This document shows positions 1 to 8,480 of a stretch of 64,000 bases of DNA, piece by piece. The notes below the pieces were generated by a model, which was given only the letters and a program-made list of their open reading frames with translations, had not been told where the DNA came from and ran no database searches. This stretch comes from Vibrio sp. Hep-1b-8. GTDB taxonomy: Bacteria; Pseudomonadota; Gammaproteobacteria; Enterobacterales; Vibrionaceae. The stretch covers positions 1 to 64,000 of the forward strand of contig NZ_QEWN01000112.1 in the NCBI RefSeq assembly GCF_006124995.1, given 5' to 3'. The position numbers and the translations under genes are program-made. Within the stretch, counting starts at the first letter, position 1; each line of letters starts with the position of its first letter.

Positions 1-396
1 CTGTAAGCTGTCACTCATAAAGTCAATCGACCAACACTGGTTAGCTACCATAGGCACATTAAGCGGCTCAGGCGAACGAGTTGGTAAGCGTTTTTTCGCT
101 TTACGACGCCTATTGAGTTTGAGTTCGCAGTAAATCCGATATATCCGTTTATGATTCCAGCCATGTCCCCAGCGACGAAGTATTTTGAGCAATTTGCTAA
201 AACCGTAGGCTGGATAACGCTCAACCGCCTTTTGCAGTTCAACAATCACTTCATGATCGTTATTCGCTTTAGGCTGGTATCGATAAACCGAATCACTAAT
301 GCCAACTGCGCGACAAGCAAGACGTAAACTGGCATTGTGCCGTTGTCTGGCATACTCAACCAGTTCGCGTCTTATCGCTGGCTTTACAGCTTTTTT
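1..396 (-). CDS. IS3-family transposase OrfB, partial (runs off left edge)
   Basis: OrfB is the catalytic DDE half of the transposase and is normally made only as an OrfA-OrfB fusion. The frame is open from the slippery site to base 1. It reads KPAIRRELVEYARQRHNASL, then an HTH_21-like stretch ending YGFSKLLK, and a linker leading to WSIDFMSDSL. The Asp in WSIDF is the first residue of the DDE triad; the other two lie off the edge. The WSIDFMSD signature is typical of the IS407 subgroup as I recall it. No independent start codon is obvious, consistent with expression by frameshifting. Confidence 0.8.
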
Positions 397-650
397 TCTA
401 CGATGTCTTTGAGACTTCGATGCTCTAAGCTCAACTCAGCAAACATGGCTTTCAAGCGACGATTCTCCTCTTCTAAGTCTTTAAGGCGTTTGACTTCAGA
501 GGCTTCCATCCCACCGTATTTTGCTTTCCAGTTGTAGTAGGTGGCATCTGAAATGCCGTATTCACGGCACACTTCATTGACCTTACGACCCACTTCCACT
601 TCTTTTAAGATTTTGACGATTTGTGTTTCTGAGTAACGTGATTTTTTCAT
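384..650 (-). CDS. IS3-family transposase OrfA
   Basis: An 88-residue DNA-binding protein beginning MKKSRYSETQIVKILKE. It has a helix-turn-helix (VNEVCREYGISDATYYNWKAKY) and a C-terminal leucine-rich coiled coil (RLKDLEEENRRLKAMFAEL) used for dimerisation. The start at 650 is chosen because AAGGAG lies just upstream on the minus strand; a longer frame to 707 only adds read-through of the IS end. The 3' end contains a run of seven A followed by G (plus strand 390-397), where a -1 slip would enter orfB. Intact as far as can be seen. Confidence 0.85.
   Translation of the reverse strand: MKKSRYSETQIVKILKEVEVGRKVNEVCREYGISDATYYNWKAKYGGMEASEVKRLKDLEEENRRLKAMFAELSLEHRSLKDIVEKKL
390..398 (-). promoter_or_regulatory. 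Programmed -1 frameshift site between orfA and orfB
   Basis: On the minus strand the sequence is GAAAAAAAGC, an A7G slippery run located four codons before the orfA stop. A slip of -1 reads straight into the open orfB frame. This is the known way IS3 elements make the OrfAB transposase; the site itself is read directly, its use is inferred. Confidence 0.7.
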
Positions 651-727
651 CGCGGGTTCTCCTTCTATGCTCAGTCTAAGCCGAAGAACTCTAAAATGGT
701 ATGCCACTAGTTTAGGGGAGGTTTACA

Positions 728-1212
728 CTTTTCTTGAGAAGGTGCGCCAAGATAACAGCCCTTCAGCGGAGCAAATTCAACTGGCTTGCAAAGTATGTTT
801 AGCGACAGGGGCGAGAATAGGGGAGGCTCTGAACTTGAAGCGTTCTCAGGTCAGCCAGTACAAATTGCTGTTTACAGAAACGAAAGGGAAGAAGAACCGT
901 TCTGTTCCGATATCTCGCGCTTTGTATAGTGAACTACTCGATGTTGCGGTGAGTGAATCAGCAGTGTTTGACGTGACTTACTATGCAGCTTGGGAGTGTG
1001 TGAAACGTGCCTTGCCAGAGCATGTTCCAAGTGGGCAAGCGACTCATATTTTGAGGCATACATTCGCTAGTCACTTTATGATGAATGGAGGTGATATACT
1101 GGTACTGCAGCGTATTCTAGGCCATAGCAAAATTGAACAAACCATGGCTTATGCGCACTTCTCACCAGACCATCTTATGCAGGCTGTTCAGCTAAATCCC
1201 CTCGAAAACTAA
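728..1212 (+). pseudogene. P2-like phage tyrosine integrase, 5' half lost to IS insertion
   Basis: The remaining 160 or so residues are the catalytic domain of a tyrosine recombinase. Arg is present in TGARIGEAL, the HxxR box in HILRHTFASHFMMNGG, a following His in LGHSKIEQT, and the nucleophile Tyr in TMAYAHFS. The ending PDHLMQAVQLNPL is characteristic of the P2/K139-type integrases of Vibrio phages as I know them. The N-terminal arm- and core-binding domains are missing because the IS ends at 727. The frame happens to continue into the IS end, giving a chimeric open frame from 667, but this is unlikely to be a working integrase. It marks the edge of a former integrated phage or island whose body is to the left. 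Confidence 0.85.
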
Positions 1213-1219
1213 CAGAGAA

Positions 1220-1292
1220 AAAGTGGCGACAAAGTGGCGACAACTGTCAGTTAACCTCGGTTTTTGTCGGTTATTGTCAGTAAATCGCCACT
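1220..1292 (+). repeat. Short direct and inverted repeats behind the integrase remnant
   Basis: An 11-bp unit AAAGTGGCGAC occurs twice in tandem (1220-1230, 1231-1241), and its core recurs inverted as TCGCCACT at 1285-1292. Between them TGTCRGTWA occurs three times in the same orientation (1245, 1265, 1275), spaced 20 and 10 bp. Clustered repeats just 3' of an integrase gene would fit recombinase arm sites or an attachment site. No second att copy is visible, so this remains an inference. Confidence 0.4.
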
Positions 1293-1327
1293 ATTCAGTT
1301 AAGCTAGTTTTCAATTAAATCAGCTAT

Positions 1328-3172
1328 TTACGCTACATCGGTCTCTTCTGCTATGAATCCACCCGTCTGATGAGCCCATAGCTGGGCGTAGATACCGCCA
1401 CTTTCAACTAGCTCTTGGTGGGTGCCTTGTTCAACGATTTCGCCTTTATCTAACACGATTAAGCGATCCATTGCAGCGATGGTCGATAGTCGGTGAGCAA
1501 TCGCAATTACAGTTTTGCCTTGCATAAGCTCGTTAAGACTCTCTTGGATTGCCGCTTCTACTTCCGAGTCGAGAGCAGAGGTGGCTTCATCAAGGATAAG
1601 CAGCGGCGCATCTTTGAGTAGCACGCGAGAGATTGCGATACGCTGGCGTTGGCCACCCGAAAGTTTCACGCCTCGTTCACCTACTTGAGCATCGTAGCCC
1701 GTGTTACCAAACGGGTCACTGAGCGCTTGAATAAATTCATCAGCATGGGCTTGTTTAGTCGCTTTTAGAAGGTCTTCTTCTGACGCGTCAGGGTTGCCAT
1801 ACAAGATGTTATCGCGAATCGAGCGGTGTAGCAGGGACGTATCTTGCGTCACCATACCAATCTTGCTACGTAGGGAATCTTGAGTGACGTCTGAGATCAC
1901 CTGACCATCAATTTTAATCTTGCCGCTTTCAACATCGTGGAAGCGCAATAGCAAGTTGACTAAGGTGGATTTGCCCGCGCCCGAGCGACCCACTAGGCCC
2001 ACTTTTTCACCCGGCTTGATATTGAGATTTAAGTGGTTAATGACCCCTTTCTTTTTATCGCCGTAATGAAAACTGACGTCCTCAAATTCAATACCGCCTT
2101 GCTTAACTTCCAACGGCAGAGCGTTTGGCTTATCTTGGATATCAATTGGCTTCGCCATGGTTTTCATGCCGTCCACTACCGTACCCATATTTTCGAACAG
2201 TGCACCGACTTCCCACATGATCCACATCGACATACCGTTGATACGCAGAGCGAGGGCGATCGCAATCGCGATAGCGCCGATACTGATTGAGTTGTCCATC
2301 CATAGATAGATCGATAGGGCACCAATTGAGAAGACTAAGATGTAGTTAGTAATTTCAACCGCGACATCAAAGCCAGTGACCAGTCTCATTTGGCGATAAA
2401 CAGTGTCAAGGAAACCCGTCATGCCTTTTTCAGCATATTCAGTTTCCCTTTTGCTGTGTGAAAACAGCTTAACAGTAGCGATGTTGGTGTAACTATCTAC
2501 GATACGTCCTGTCATAGTTGAACGGGCGTCTGCTTGTTCCGACGCGACTTGCTTCAGCTTTGGTACAAAATAAATTTGGATGCAGATATAGCAAGCTAGC
2601 CAGATCACCATTGGGATCATCAGACGCCAGTCAGCTTGAGCAAGTAAGACGACGATAGAGGTAAAGTAGACCGAAACGTAGACGAACACATCCATCGACT
2701 TCATTACCGTTTCTCGCACCGCAAGAGAGGTCTGCATGACTTTCGTTGCCACACGACCAGCAAAGTCATCTTGATAAAAGTTGAGACTCTGTTTGAGCAG
2801 ATAACGGTGTGTGAGCCAACGAATCGACATTGGGTAGTTACCCAGTAATGTCTGGTGTACCAAAAGTGAGTAACAGACAACAAGAATAGGCATCACTACC
2901 AGAAGCAACATTCCGTAGAAAATGAGCGCGCTCTGGTTATCTTGCCAAAATGTCTCTGGGTTACTGTTTGACAGCCAGTCAACCAGATTGCCCATCGCGC
3001 CAAACAGGGATACTTCGACGATCGCAACAATGGTTGACATGATCGACATGATAATCAGCGGGATTTCAAACCCTCGAGTATAGTGACGGCAAAAGGCAAA
3101 GATGCCCGTTGGCGGCTGATCTGGCTCCTGTTGTGGGAAAGGCTGAGTAAAGCCTTCGAACTTCTTAAACAT
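1328..3172 (-). CDS. ABC-type multidrug/lipid exporter, fused permease-ATPase
   Basis: A 614-residue half-transporter of the MsbA/LmrA type, exporting a hydrophobic substrate across the inner membrane as a dimer. The first 330 residues hold about six membrane segments. The ATPase domain follows, with Walker A GRSGAGKST near residue 399, signature LSGGQRQRIAIS near 505 and Walker B LLILDEATSALDS near 526, then an AHRLST switch histidine. The length is normal for a half-size exporter. It stands alone, divergent from the CtlX-like gene. The substrate cannot be told from sequence. Confidence 0.85.
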   Translation of the reverse strand: MFKKFEGFTQPFPQQEPDQPPTGIFAFCRHYTRGFEIPLIIMSIMSTIVAIVEVSLFGAMGNLVDWLSNSNPETFWQDNQSALIFYGMLLLVVMPILVVCYSLLVHQTLLGNYPMSIRWLTHRYLLKQSLNFYQDDFAGRVATKVMQTSLAVRETVMKSMDVFVYVSVYFTSIVVLLAQADWRLMIPMVIWLACYICIQIYFVPKLKQVASEQADARSTMTGRIVDSYTNIATVKLFSHSKRETEYAEKGMTGFLDTVYRQMRLVTGFDVAVEITNYILVFSIGALSIYLWMDNSISIGAIAIAIALALRINGMSMWIMWEVGALFENMGTVVDGMKTMAKPIDIQDKPNALPLEVKQGGIEFEDVSFHYGDKKKGVINHLNLNIKPGEKVGLVGRSGAGKSTLVNLLLRFHDVESGKIKIDGQVISDVTQDSLRSKIGMVTQDTSLLHRSIRDNILYGNPDASEEDLLKATKQAHADEFIQALSDPFGNTGYDAQVGERGVKLSGGQRQRIAISRVLLKDAPLLILDEATSALDSEVEAAIQESLNELMQGKTVIAIAHRLSTIAAMDRLIVLDKGEIVEQGTHQELVESGGIYAQLWAHQTGGFIAEETDVA

Positions 3173-3486
3173 ATGTATTTCCTAAACACGCAAATAAAGC
3201 AGAAGAGATGCCGTAAGGCACGAGCGTTCGTCCATAAATAGGAAGGGTTCGGTTATGGTATACCCTCGTTCTATGAAATGTAACCAGTTTATTATTCTTT
3301 CCCTTGCATAATATTCATCGACCTCTGGATGAGTTTTGTTCTGGCAGTAACTTTAACTGTTATACGTGGCTGGCTCAGTTAAACTTACTGAAATGAATGC
3401 ATAATAACAGGTCAATTCAGTAATCTTTCGTTTAACAATATGTCTACAATTGGCGTTAGTGAGTGAGATTAATTGAGTTTGTCACA
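3173..3486. other. Intergenic region between ABC exporter and ctlX-like gene
   Basis: About 310 bp separate two divergent starts, so both promoters should lie here. I see AT-rich stretches and two weak partial matches to the ArgR box pattern TGAAT-N4-ATTCA (around 3307 and 3392), neither good enough to call. No RNA gene or hairpin terminator is evident. Confidence 0.4.
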
Positions 3487-4464
3487 ATGTTGAAACAGCA
3501 AGCCATACTAAAAACTAAACCATCTTCAGTACAGAACGCTAACTGCGTGGTCATGGTTCCACCTAAAGAATTTGCGTTTAATGCTGAAACGGCAAAAGAC
3601 AATGAATTCCAGCATCAAGTGTCGGAATCGACCAGTCAAGTGCGTGAAAAAGCAATGCAAGAGTTCACGACTATGGTCGATACGTTGCGCAAAGCGGGTG
3701 TTCAGGTTGTGGTATTTGATTATCCGCTCGGTGGTGTCGAAACACCTGATGCGGTGTTCCCAAACAATTGGTTTAGTACCACCGCAGACGGAACGCTTTA
3801 CACGTTTCCTATGGCTTGTAAAAACCGTCAGCAAGAAGTTAAGACCGATGCTTTGGTTGAAGCGTTAGAGTTCGCGGGTCGCACTGTTTTAGGTCAGGAT
3901 AGCCTGACTTCTTACCTAGCTCATGATGCTCATTTAGAGAGCACAGGTGTCATGGTAAAAGATCATGTTAATAAAACTGTCTACGCGGCGCTATCTCAAC
4001 GTTGTGATCGCGAAGTTCTTGAAGACTACGCACAACGTATCGGTTATGACCGTGTGGTCTCTTTCCAAACCGCGCTGCCGTCAGGTAAGCCTATTTATCA
4101 TACCAATGTGATGATGGCGATTGGTGAGAGCTTCTGTGTCGTTTGTGATGAAGTGATCCCTGAATTTGAGCGTCGTTTTGTGATTAAATCGCTGGCGAAA
4201 GATAAGCAGGTGATTTCAATCTCGATTGATCAGATGAACCAGTTCTGTGGCAACATTCTTCAGCTAGAAACGGTCAACGGTGAAAAAGTGATTGCGATGT
4301 CTCAGTCTGCATACGATGCATTTTCGCCAGCGCAACGTGCTCAGTTATCGAGCCATGGTAAGCTGTTGCCATTCAACGTAAAGACGATTGAAAACATTGG
4401 TGGTGGTAGCGTTCGCTGTATGCTGGGTGAAGTGTTTTTACCAAGCCGTACCCATCAGCTTTAA
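3487..4464 (+). CDS. ctlX: Arginine deiminase-related hydrolase, CtlX family
   Basis: A 325-residue member of the guanidino-modifying (amidinotransferase/arginine deiminase) fold. The CtlX group is annotated as citrulline-utilisation hydrolases. Expected catalytic residues are visible: His205 in YHTNVMM and the nucleophile Cys311 in GGGSVRCMLGE near the C-terminus. The acidic stretch LAHDAHLESTG comes before them. The start is ATG 3487 (MLKQQAILK); an upstream GTG at 3463 would add eight residues without any family match. No partner genes of citrulline metabolism are adjacent. A stand-alone monocistronic unit ending at a shared terminator. Confidence 0.75.
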   Translation: MLKQQAILKTKPSSVQNANCVVMVPPKEFAFNAETAKDNEFQHQVSESTSQVREKAMQEFTTMVDTLRKAGVQVVVFDYPLGGVETPDAVFPNNWFSTTADGTLYTFPMACKNRQQEVKTDALVEALEFAGRTVLGQDSLTSYLAHDAHLESTGVMVKDHVNKTVYAALSQRCDREVLEDYAQRIGYDRVVSFQTALPSGKPIYHTNVMMAIGESFCVVCDEVIPEFERRFVIKSLAKDKQVISISIDQMNQFCGNILQLETVNGEKVIAMSQSAYDAFSPAQRAQLSSHGKLLPFNVKTIENIGGGSVRCMLGEVFLPSRTHQL

Positions 4465-4489
4465 GCTGGGAACCGCAAATGAAACAGAC

Positions 4490-4521
4490 AAAATCGACGC
4501 TTTTAGGGCGTCGATTTTTTG
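4490..4521. terminator. Bidirectional terminator between ctlX and crp/fnr-like gene
   Basis: A 10-bp stem AAATCGACGC / GCGTCGATTT with loop TTTTAGG, followed by T-runs on the plus strand and matching A's for the minus strand. It separates two convergent genes. Confidence 0.8.
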
Positions 4522-4564
4522 TTTTTCTGGCGGACGAATGTGCTTCGGATACTGAGTGTTCGTA

Positions 4565-5230
4565 CTACTGGTAGTATTTTTCAAGATAGTCGCGCAATAC
4601 GTCAATATCGACGGGGACAATCCCGACTTTATCAGGCCCTTTAGCCACTAGTCCTTCGCTGATCAGTTCATGGATAATACGTGTATACGCTCTTTCGGTG
4701 CAGCCAAAGCGTTGTGCTTCCTGATACATATAGGTATGGCCGGATGAACGGGCGCTGTTACTGTATCGACTGACGAGATCTTTGATGATGTTAAATTTAA
4801 GCGGATACAGCGAACGCTCTATCGCAATATGCATAGTATTGAGATAGATGTTGGACATTCTATGTGTCATCCAAAATGCGACACTGCCGTCAGAAATCAG
4901 CAGTTCAGCAAACTTATCCCGTGGGATCACGATCAGTTGTGCATCTGTGGTGGCGATGACGCTGAATGGGCTGGGGGCATCGGAGAAAAACTCCATCTCA
5001 CCAAAAAAGTTATCTTCAATGTAATAGTCACCCAAACTGAGTGTTTTGCCATTTTCAGCGGTGTGCAGAACAGAAAATTGTGCCGCCTCTGACCAATAGA
5101 CATCATTGACTTCGCTATGCTGACGTATGATGTGGTCGCCTTTTTGCACTTGAATAGTTCGGTATTGTTCATCTTTCACTAACTGACGGATTTTGTTCAG
5201 TCCATCATTTAAAATCTTGTTCTTATCCAT
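4565..5230 (-). CDS. Crp/Fnr-family transcriptional regulator (YeiL-like)
   Basis: A 221-residue regulator with an N-terminal cyclic-nucleotide-binding-type beta roll (about 20-125, including GEMEFFSDAPSPFSVIA) and a C-terminal winged helix-turn-helix (QEAQRFGCTERAYTRIIHELISEGLV). It resembles E. coli YeiL in general layout, but the Fe-S cysteines of FNR are absent. It is divergent from adenosine deaminase. A 17-bp inverted repeat sits directly in front of its start, which suggests autoregulation and perhaps control of add. The effector is unknown. Confidence 0.75.
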   Translation of the reverse strand: MDKNKILNDGLNKIRQLVKDEQYRTIQVQKGDHIIRQHSEVNDVYWSEAAQFSVLHTAENGKTLSLGDYYIEDNFFGEMEFFSDAPSPFSVIATTDAQLIVIPRDKFAELLISDGSVAFWMTHRMSNIYLNTMHIAIERSLYPLKFNIIKDLVSRYSNSARSSGHTYMYQEAQRFGCTERAYTRIIHELISEGLVAKGPDKVGIVPVDIDVLRDYLEKYYQ

Positions 5231-5245
5231 AGTGAATTTTCTTTA

Positions 5246-5262
5246 TTCAACAAAGTGTTGAA
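5246..5262. promoter_or_regulatory. Candidate operator of the Crp/Fnr-like regulator
   Basis: A perfect inverted repeat TTCAACA-AAG-TGTTGAA lies 16 bp upstream of the regulator's start codon. Further dyads follow at 5281-5290 (GACAATTGTC) and 5300-5321 (ATGTTA...TAACAT) before the add gene. The placement suits a repressor site; the binding protein is inferred. Confidence 0.4.
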
Positions 5263-5442
5263 TGATTTAGCCTCTGACCGGACAATTGTCGTGTTACTTA
5301 TGTTAGATAATCATATAACATGAATTTTATTGTAATCAAAAACAAAGGATAAAGTGTGTGAATCACGATTATTGCTATAGTTGCAATAGCGTGTTGTTTT
5401 ACCTCTTTATCGTATAAGCAGTGAAAGTTAGGACTGAACCCG

Positions 5443-6435
5443 ATGAACTATTTTGATCTCCCGAAAATTGATCTCCATTGCCACCTTGATGGTAGCCTTC
5501 GCCCACAAACGGTAATTGATTTAGCTGCCGAGCAGAACATCGAGCTGCCAAGTACCGATGCGGATGTCATCAAAGAGATGATGGTTGCTCCAGAGACTTG
5601 TCCCAACCTGCAAGAGTACTTAGATCGTTTTGCACTGCCAATTAAAGTGATGCAAACAGCCGAAGGTATTGAGCGTATTTCGTTCGAACTGTTCGAAGAT
5701 GCCGCAAAAGAGAACGTAAAATACTTAGAAGTGCGTTTTGCGCCACACCTTCACATTCAAAATGGTCTTAGCCATGAGCAGATTATTGAAAGTGCAGTAA
5801 AAGGTATGAAGCGTGCGGAAGCGCTGTATGACATCAAAGGTAACTACATTTTGTCTGCGGTTAAGTTCCTACCTTCAGACACAATCCCTCCAGTATTGGA
5901 TGCGGGTGAAAAGTTCCTAGGTGATGGTGTTGTGGCGTTTGACTTGGCTGGCAGTGAGTTGGACAACTTCGCCCACGATTATGTGACTTACACTCAATAT
6001 GCTCGTGACAAAGGCTACCGCATTACTATTCACGCGGGCGAGCAGGGCTGCGGTCAGAACGTTTATGATGCCATTGAATTGCTAGGCGCTGAACGTATTG
6101 GTCACGGTGTTGCCATTAAAGACCATGCGCAAGCTTACCAACGCGTTAAGCAAGATGCAGTGGGTCTGGAAGCGTGTCCAAGCAGTAATGTGCAAACGAA
6201 AGCGATCTCTGAGCTTAAGCTTCATCCGCTGAAAGATTTCCACAAAGACGGCCTACCAGTAACGATCAATACTGACAACCGTACGGTTTCTAATACCACC
6301 ATGACTCAAGAAGTTGAAAAAGTGATGGAACTGTTTGAGCTAACGGCAGAAGACTATGCGCAAATCTACCGCGCAAGTGTTGAGCAGTGTTTTGCTAGTG
6401 AAGAAGTGAAACAGAAGCTGATGCAGTACATTTAA
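5443..6435 (+). CDS. add: Adenosine deaminase
   Basis: Converts adenosine or deoxyadenosine to inosine or deoxyinosine in purine salvage; cytoplasmic zinc enzyme. The 330 residues carry all family landmarks: HCHLDGSLR at 12-20 (zinc ligands His12 and His14), IHAGEQ with His197 and catalytic Glu200, GHG with His221, and NTDN with zinc ligand Asp278. The length matches bacterial Add. It is monocistronic, reads away from a Crp/Fnr-like regulator and ends at a strong terminator. Confidence 0.95.
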   Translation: MNYFDLPKIDLHCHLDGSLRPQTVIDLAAEQNIELPSTDADVIKEMMVAPETCPNLQEYLDRFALPIKVMQTAEGIERISFELFEDAAKENVKYLEVRFAPHLHIQNGLSHEQIIESAVKGMKRAEALYDIKGNYILSAVKFLPSDTIPPVLDAGEKFLGDGVVAFDLAGSELDNFAHDYVTYTQYARDKGYRITIHAGEQGCGQNVYDAIELLGAERIGHGVAIKDHAQAYQRVKQDAVGLEACPSSNVQTKAISELKLHPLKDFHKDGLPVTINTDNRTVSNTTMTQEVEKVMELFELTAEDYAQIYRASVEQCFASEEVKQKLMQYI

Positions 6436-6460
6436 ACGCTGAGGCTGAAAAGTGAACATG

Positions 6461-6489
6461 AAAACCGCCCCAAACAGGGCGGTTTTTTT
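6461..6489 (+). terminator. Terminator of add
   Basis: Stem AAAACCGCCC / GGGCGGTTTT with a six-base loop and a trailing T-run. Confidence 0.85.
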
Positions 6490-6500
6490 CTTTTAGGTGA

Positions 6501-7088
6501 TTAGAACTTCACTTGGTGATCTTCCCATCCTGCATCGGTTTTGGTTTGTGTTACGACATAGTGGCCAGACAAACCAAGTTGCAGCATGTCTGTGGCCCAG
6601 TAGCTGACTTGAGCTTCTGCACCGTAGACACGTTTAGGATCGGCCAGTCCAGAGATAGAGAAATCATCTTCGTACTGAACTGTTGCGCTAGAGTGTGAGT
6701 AGTAAATCGCTGATTGCAGTGACAGATTATCTAGGTCATTGCGATAACCAATTTCGTAGCTGTCTGTTTTGATTCCTTCGAGTTTAGATGCCGCGACATC
6801 TTGCGTCGCACTCTTGCCATAGTAGCGATACAACTGAGGGATATCGAAACCTTGCGAGAAGTTAGCCCAAACTTGAGATGTTGGATCTAAGTGATAAATC
6901 GTACCAAGGTTGAAGAGACCTTCAGCGTAGTCGGTTGCACCACCAGGAACAAACGTCGAGCTTGGTTTAGCTTGAAAATCGGCAACATCAATGTCCATGT
7001 ATTGGTAGCGGCCTTGGATGTCATTGATTACATGAACTAAGCCGCCGGTCGCTTCGTTGCTTGCATTTCGTGCAACGATATCCGCCAA
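6501..7088 (-). pseudogene. TonB-dependent receptor, internal fragment
   Basis: Outer-membrane beta-barrel fragment of 195 residues. The stretches VWANFSQGFDIPQLYRYYGK, DSYEIGYRNDLDNLSLQSAIYYS and RVYGAEAQVSYW are typical strands of a siderophore-type receptor barrel. The plug, TonB box and first barrel strands are missing at the 5' end, and the last strands plus the usual terminal aromatic strand are missing at the 3' end (it stops after WEDHQVKF). At about 7088 the reading changes abruptly into the tail of another gene on the opposite strand. It cannot make a working receptor. The siderophore is not identifiable. Confidence 0.75.
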
Positions 7089-7180
7089 TTATCCAATATA
7101 TCTTTGCGCCATGTTCGCTATCGCGATCGGCATCCTTGCCTACTTCTTTGGACGGACTGAAGAGCTAAAAGCGTATTAGC
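7086..7180 (+). pseudogene. C-terminal remnant of a membrane transporter (MFS-like)
   Basis: The plus strand encodes only about 30 residues, ending AMFAIAIGILAYFFGRTEEL followed by four residues and a stop at 7178-7180. This looks like a last transmembrane helix and cytoplasmic tail. It abuts the TonB receptor fragment with no start codon or ribosome site. The simplest reading is a deletion between two formerly divergent genes that removed both 5' ends. Family assignment to MFS is a guess from composition. Confidence 0.45.
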
Positions 7181-7322
7181 GTTTGTTGTCTGGATGCCTA
7201 GGGCAGTCGCTGAACAGTTGGCGTCCACTACATTTATAAACCAGGCAGCAGCTGGTTCTGGTCAGTTTCAGCTCGCGAGATTGCGGTAGGTATCGAAGTG
7301 AGTAAAGCCGCTTTAAATTTGA

Positions 7323-8243
7323 TTACAGATCGCGGTTCTCGGCGAATTTTTCTAGTCCGAGAACTAGTCCGATCGCACATAGCATTAGAATGATCGCGAT
7401 ACCCAGTTGCGCAGGTTGGGAGGTGAGAGCTTCAAAATCTGACGGGGAGAGGTTGTGCTGAATTAAAGGAACCTGTTCTCCTTTGGAATTAACACGCCAA
7501 CTGATGGTCTCTTTCCATGGCCAGATCTTTGGCAATGTACCGAGCATGAGGCCAGTCAAGAACACCAATGTAAGGTCTCGGAAGCGCTTTAGCAGCCAAG
7601 AAAGAACGTGAGAAAAGCTCAGAAGGCCAATCACACAGCCAGACAAAAACAGCAGTAGGATTGGCAGATCAAAGGATTTTACCGCGCCGAGTACTGGGGT
7701 ATACATCCCGATCAGAAGCAGGATAAAGCTGCCAGAAATTCCCGGTAGGATCATCGCACAGATAGCAATGCCGCCTGCGAAAAGGACGTTGATATTGGTC
7801 GGCTCTAACTGAAGTGGATTTAACACCGTAATGCTGTAGGCGAATGCTACCCCTAACGCGAGGAAGACTAAGCGGCTTAGGCTACGTTGTTCGATCTGTT
7901 TGAGCATATGGAACACAGAAACCAGAATCAGACCAAAAAAGAATGACCACAAAGGAATTGGATGAGTCACCAACAGCCAAGAAATGAGTTTTGCCAATGT
8001 CGCAATACTGGTCAGTACCCCACCAAACAGTGAGATAAGAAACAAACCGTTAATATGTTGGAAAGCCGCTTTGAATCCATCTCGCTTCCAAATCCCGATT
8101 GCCGATGGGTTAATGCGTCGAATGCTCTCAAGCAAGGTGTCGTAGATGCCAGTGATAAACGCAATCGTACCGCCCGAGACTCCAGGTACAACATCAGCCG
8201 CGCCCATCGCGATGCCTTTTAGAAAAGTCGTTAGATAGTTCAT
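7323..8243 (-). CDS. DUF368 membrane protein, undecaprenyl-phosphate translocase family
   Basis: A 306-residue inner-membrane protein with about eight helices. The two halves each contain the family motif: ADVVPGVSGGTIAFITGIY near residue 17 and AMILPGISGSFILLLIGMY near residue 165, an internal duplication. DUF368 proteins, including V. cholerae Vca0040 and PopT, have been reported to recycle the lipid carrier undecaprenyl phosphate across the membrane and to matter at alkaline pH. It is divergent from the Qrr RNA. The start ATG at 8243 is the only sensible one. Confidence 0.85.
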   Translation of the reverse strand: MNYLTTFLKGIAMGAADVVPGVSGGTIAFITGIYDTLLESIRRINPSAIGIWKRDGFKAAFQHINGLFLISLFGGVLTSIATLAKLISWLLVTHPIPLWSFFFGLILVSVFHMLKQIEQRSLSRLVFLALGVAFAYSITVLNPLQLEPTNINVLFAGGIAICAMILPGISGSFILLLIGMYTPVLGAVKSFDLPILLLFLSGCVIGLLSFSHVLSWLLKRFRDLTLVFLTGLMLGTLPKIWPWKETISWRVNSKGEQVPLIQHNLSPSDFEALTSQPAQLGIAIILMLCAIGLVLGLEKFAENRDL

Positions 8244-8365
8244 TATTGAAGGTTAACTAAATTTTGGTGCAGAGAGTATATCGGCTAAGAGATGAAAAAA
8301 GTATGAAAAATCATACTAGAGCCAAGTATTGATAAGAGTGTAGTTTAATATGCATTTGCAAATTA

Positions 8366-8399
8366 TTGCAAAATGCAATTTTCATTTTGCATTTTGAAA
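8366..8399. promoter_or_regulatory. LuxO binding boxes upstream of qrr
   Basis: A perfect match to the published LuxO site TTGCA-W3-TGCAA occurs at 8366-8378 (TTGCAAAATGCAA). A second, near-perfect copy is at 8387-8399 (TTGCATTTTGAAA). A weaker TGCATTTGCAA is at 8351-8361. The boxes lie 60-90 bp upstream of the sigma-54 promoter, as expected for an enhancer-binding activator. Confidence 0.8.
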
Positions 8400-8454
8400 T
8401 GGTTATTTGGGCAAAAAGTGTGCTTTAGAACAAAAAACAACGTGCTTTTAAAGT

Positions 8455-8470
8455 TGGCACGTTAAGTGCA
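8455..8470 (+). promoter_or_regulatory. Sigma-54 promoter of qrr
   Basis: TGGCAC-GTTAA-GTGCA: the -24 GG (8456-8457) and -12 GC (8468-8469) are exactly 12 bp apart. The predicted start is about 8481. The -12 element deviates by one base (GTGC for TTGC). Confidence 0.8.
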
Positions 8471-8480
8471 CATATTAGAG

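Larger units (their letters stand above)
1..727 (-). mobile_element. IS3-family insertion sequence (IS407-like), partial
   Basis: The element is cut by the left edge. It carries orfA and, in the -1 frame, the beginning of orfB. Read on the minus strand, the end inside the window appears to begin at base 727 with TGTAAACCTCCCC, which fits the TG...CA ends of IS3-family elements. Beyond 727 the sequence becomes a phage integrase with no start of its own, so this is the insertion point. The other end and the target duplication are outside the window. Confidence 0.85.

Noticed and set aside
3300..3410. ArgR-box-like sequences upstream of ctlX
   Set aside because: Only half-site matches; tempting because of the citrulline link but below what I would call a site.
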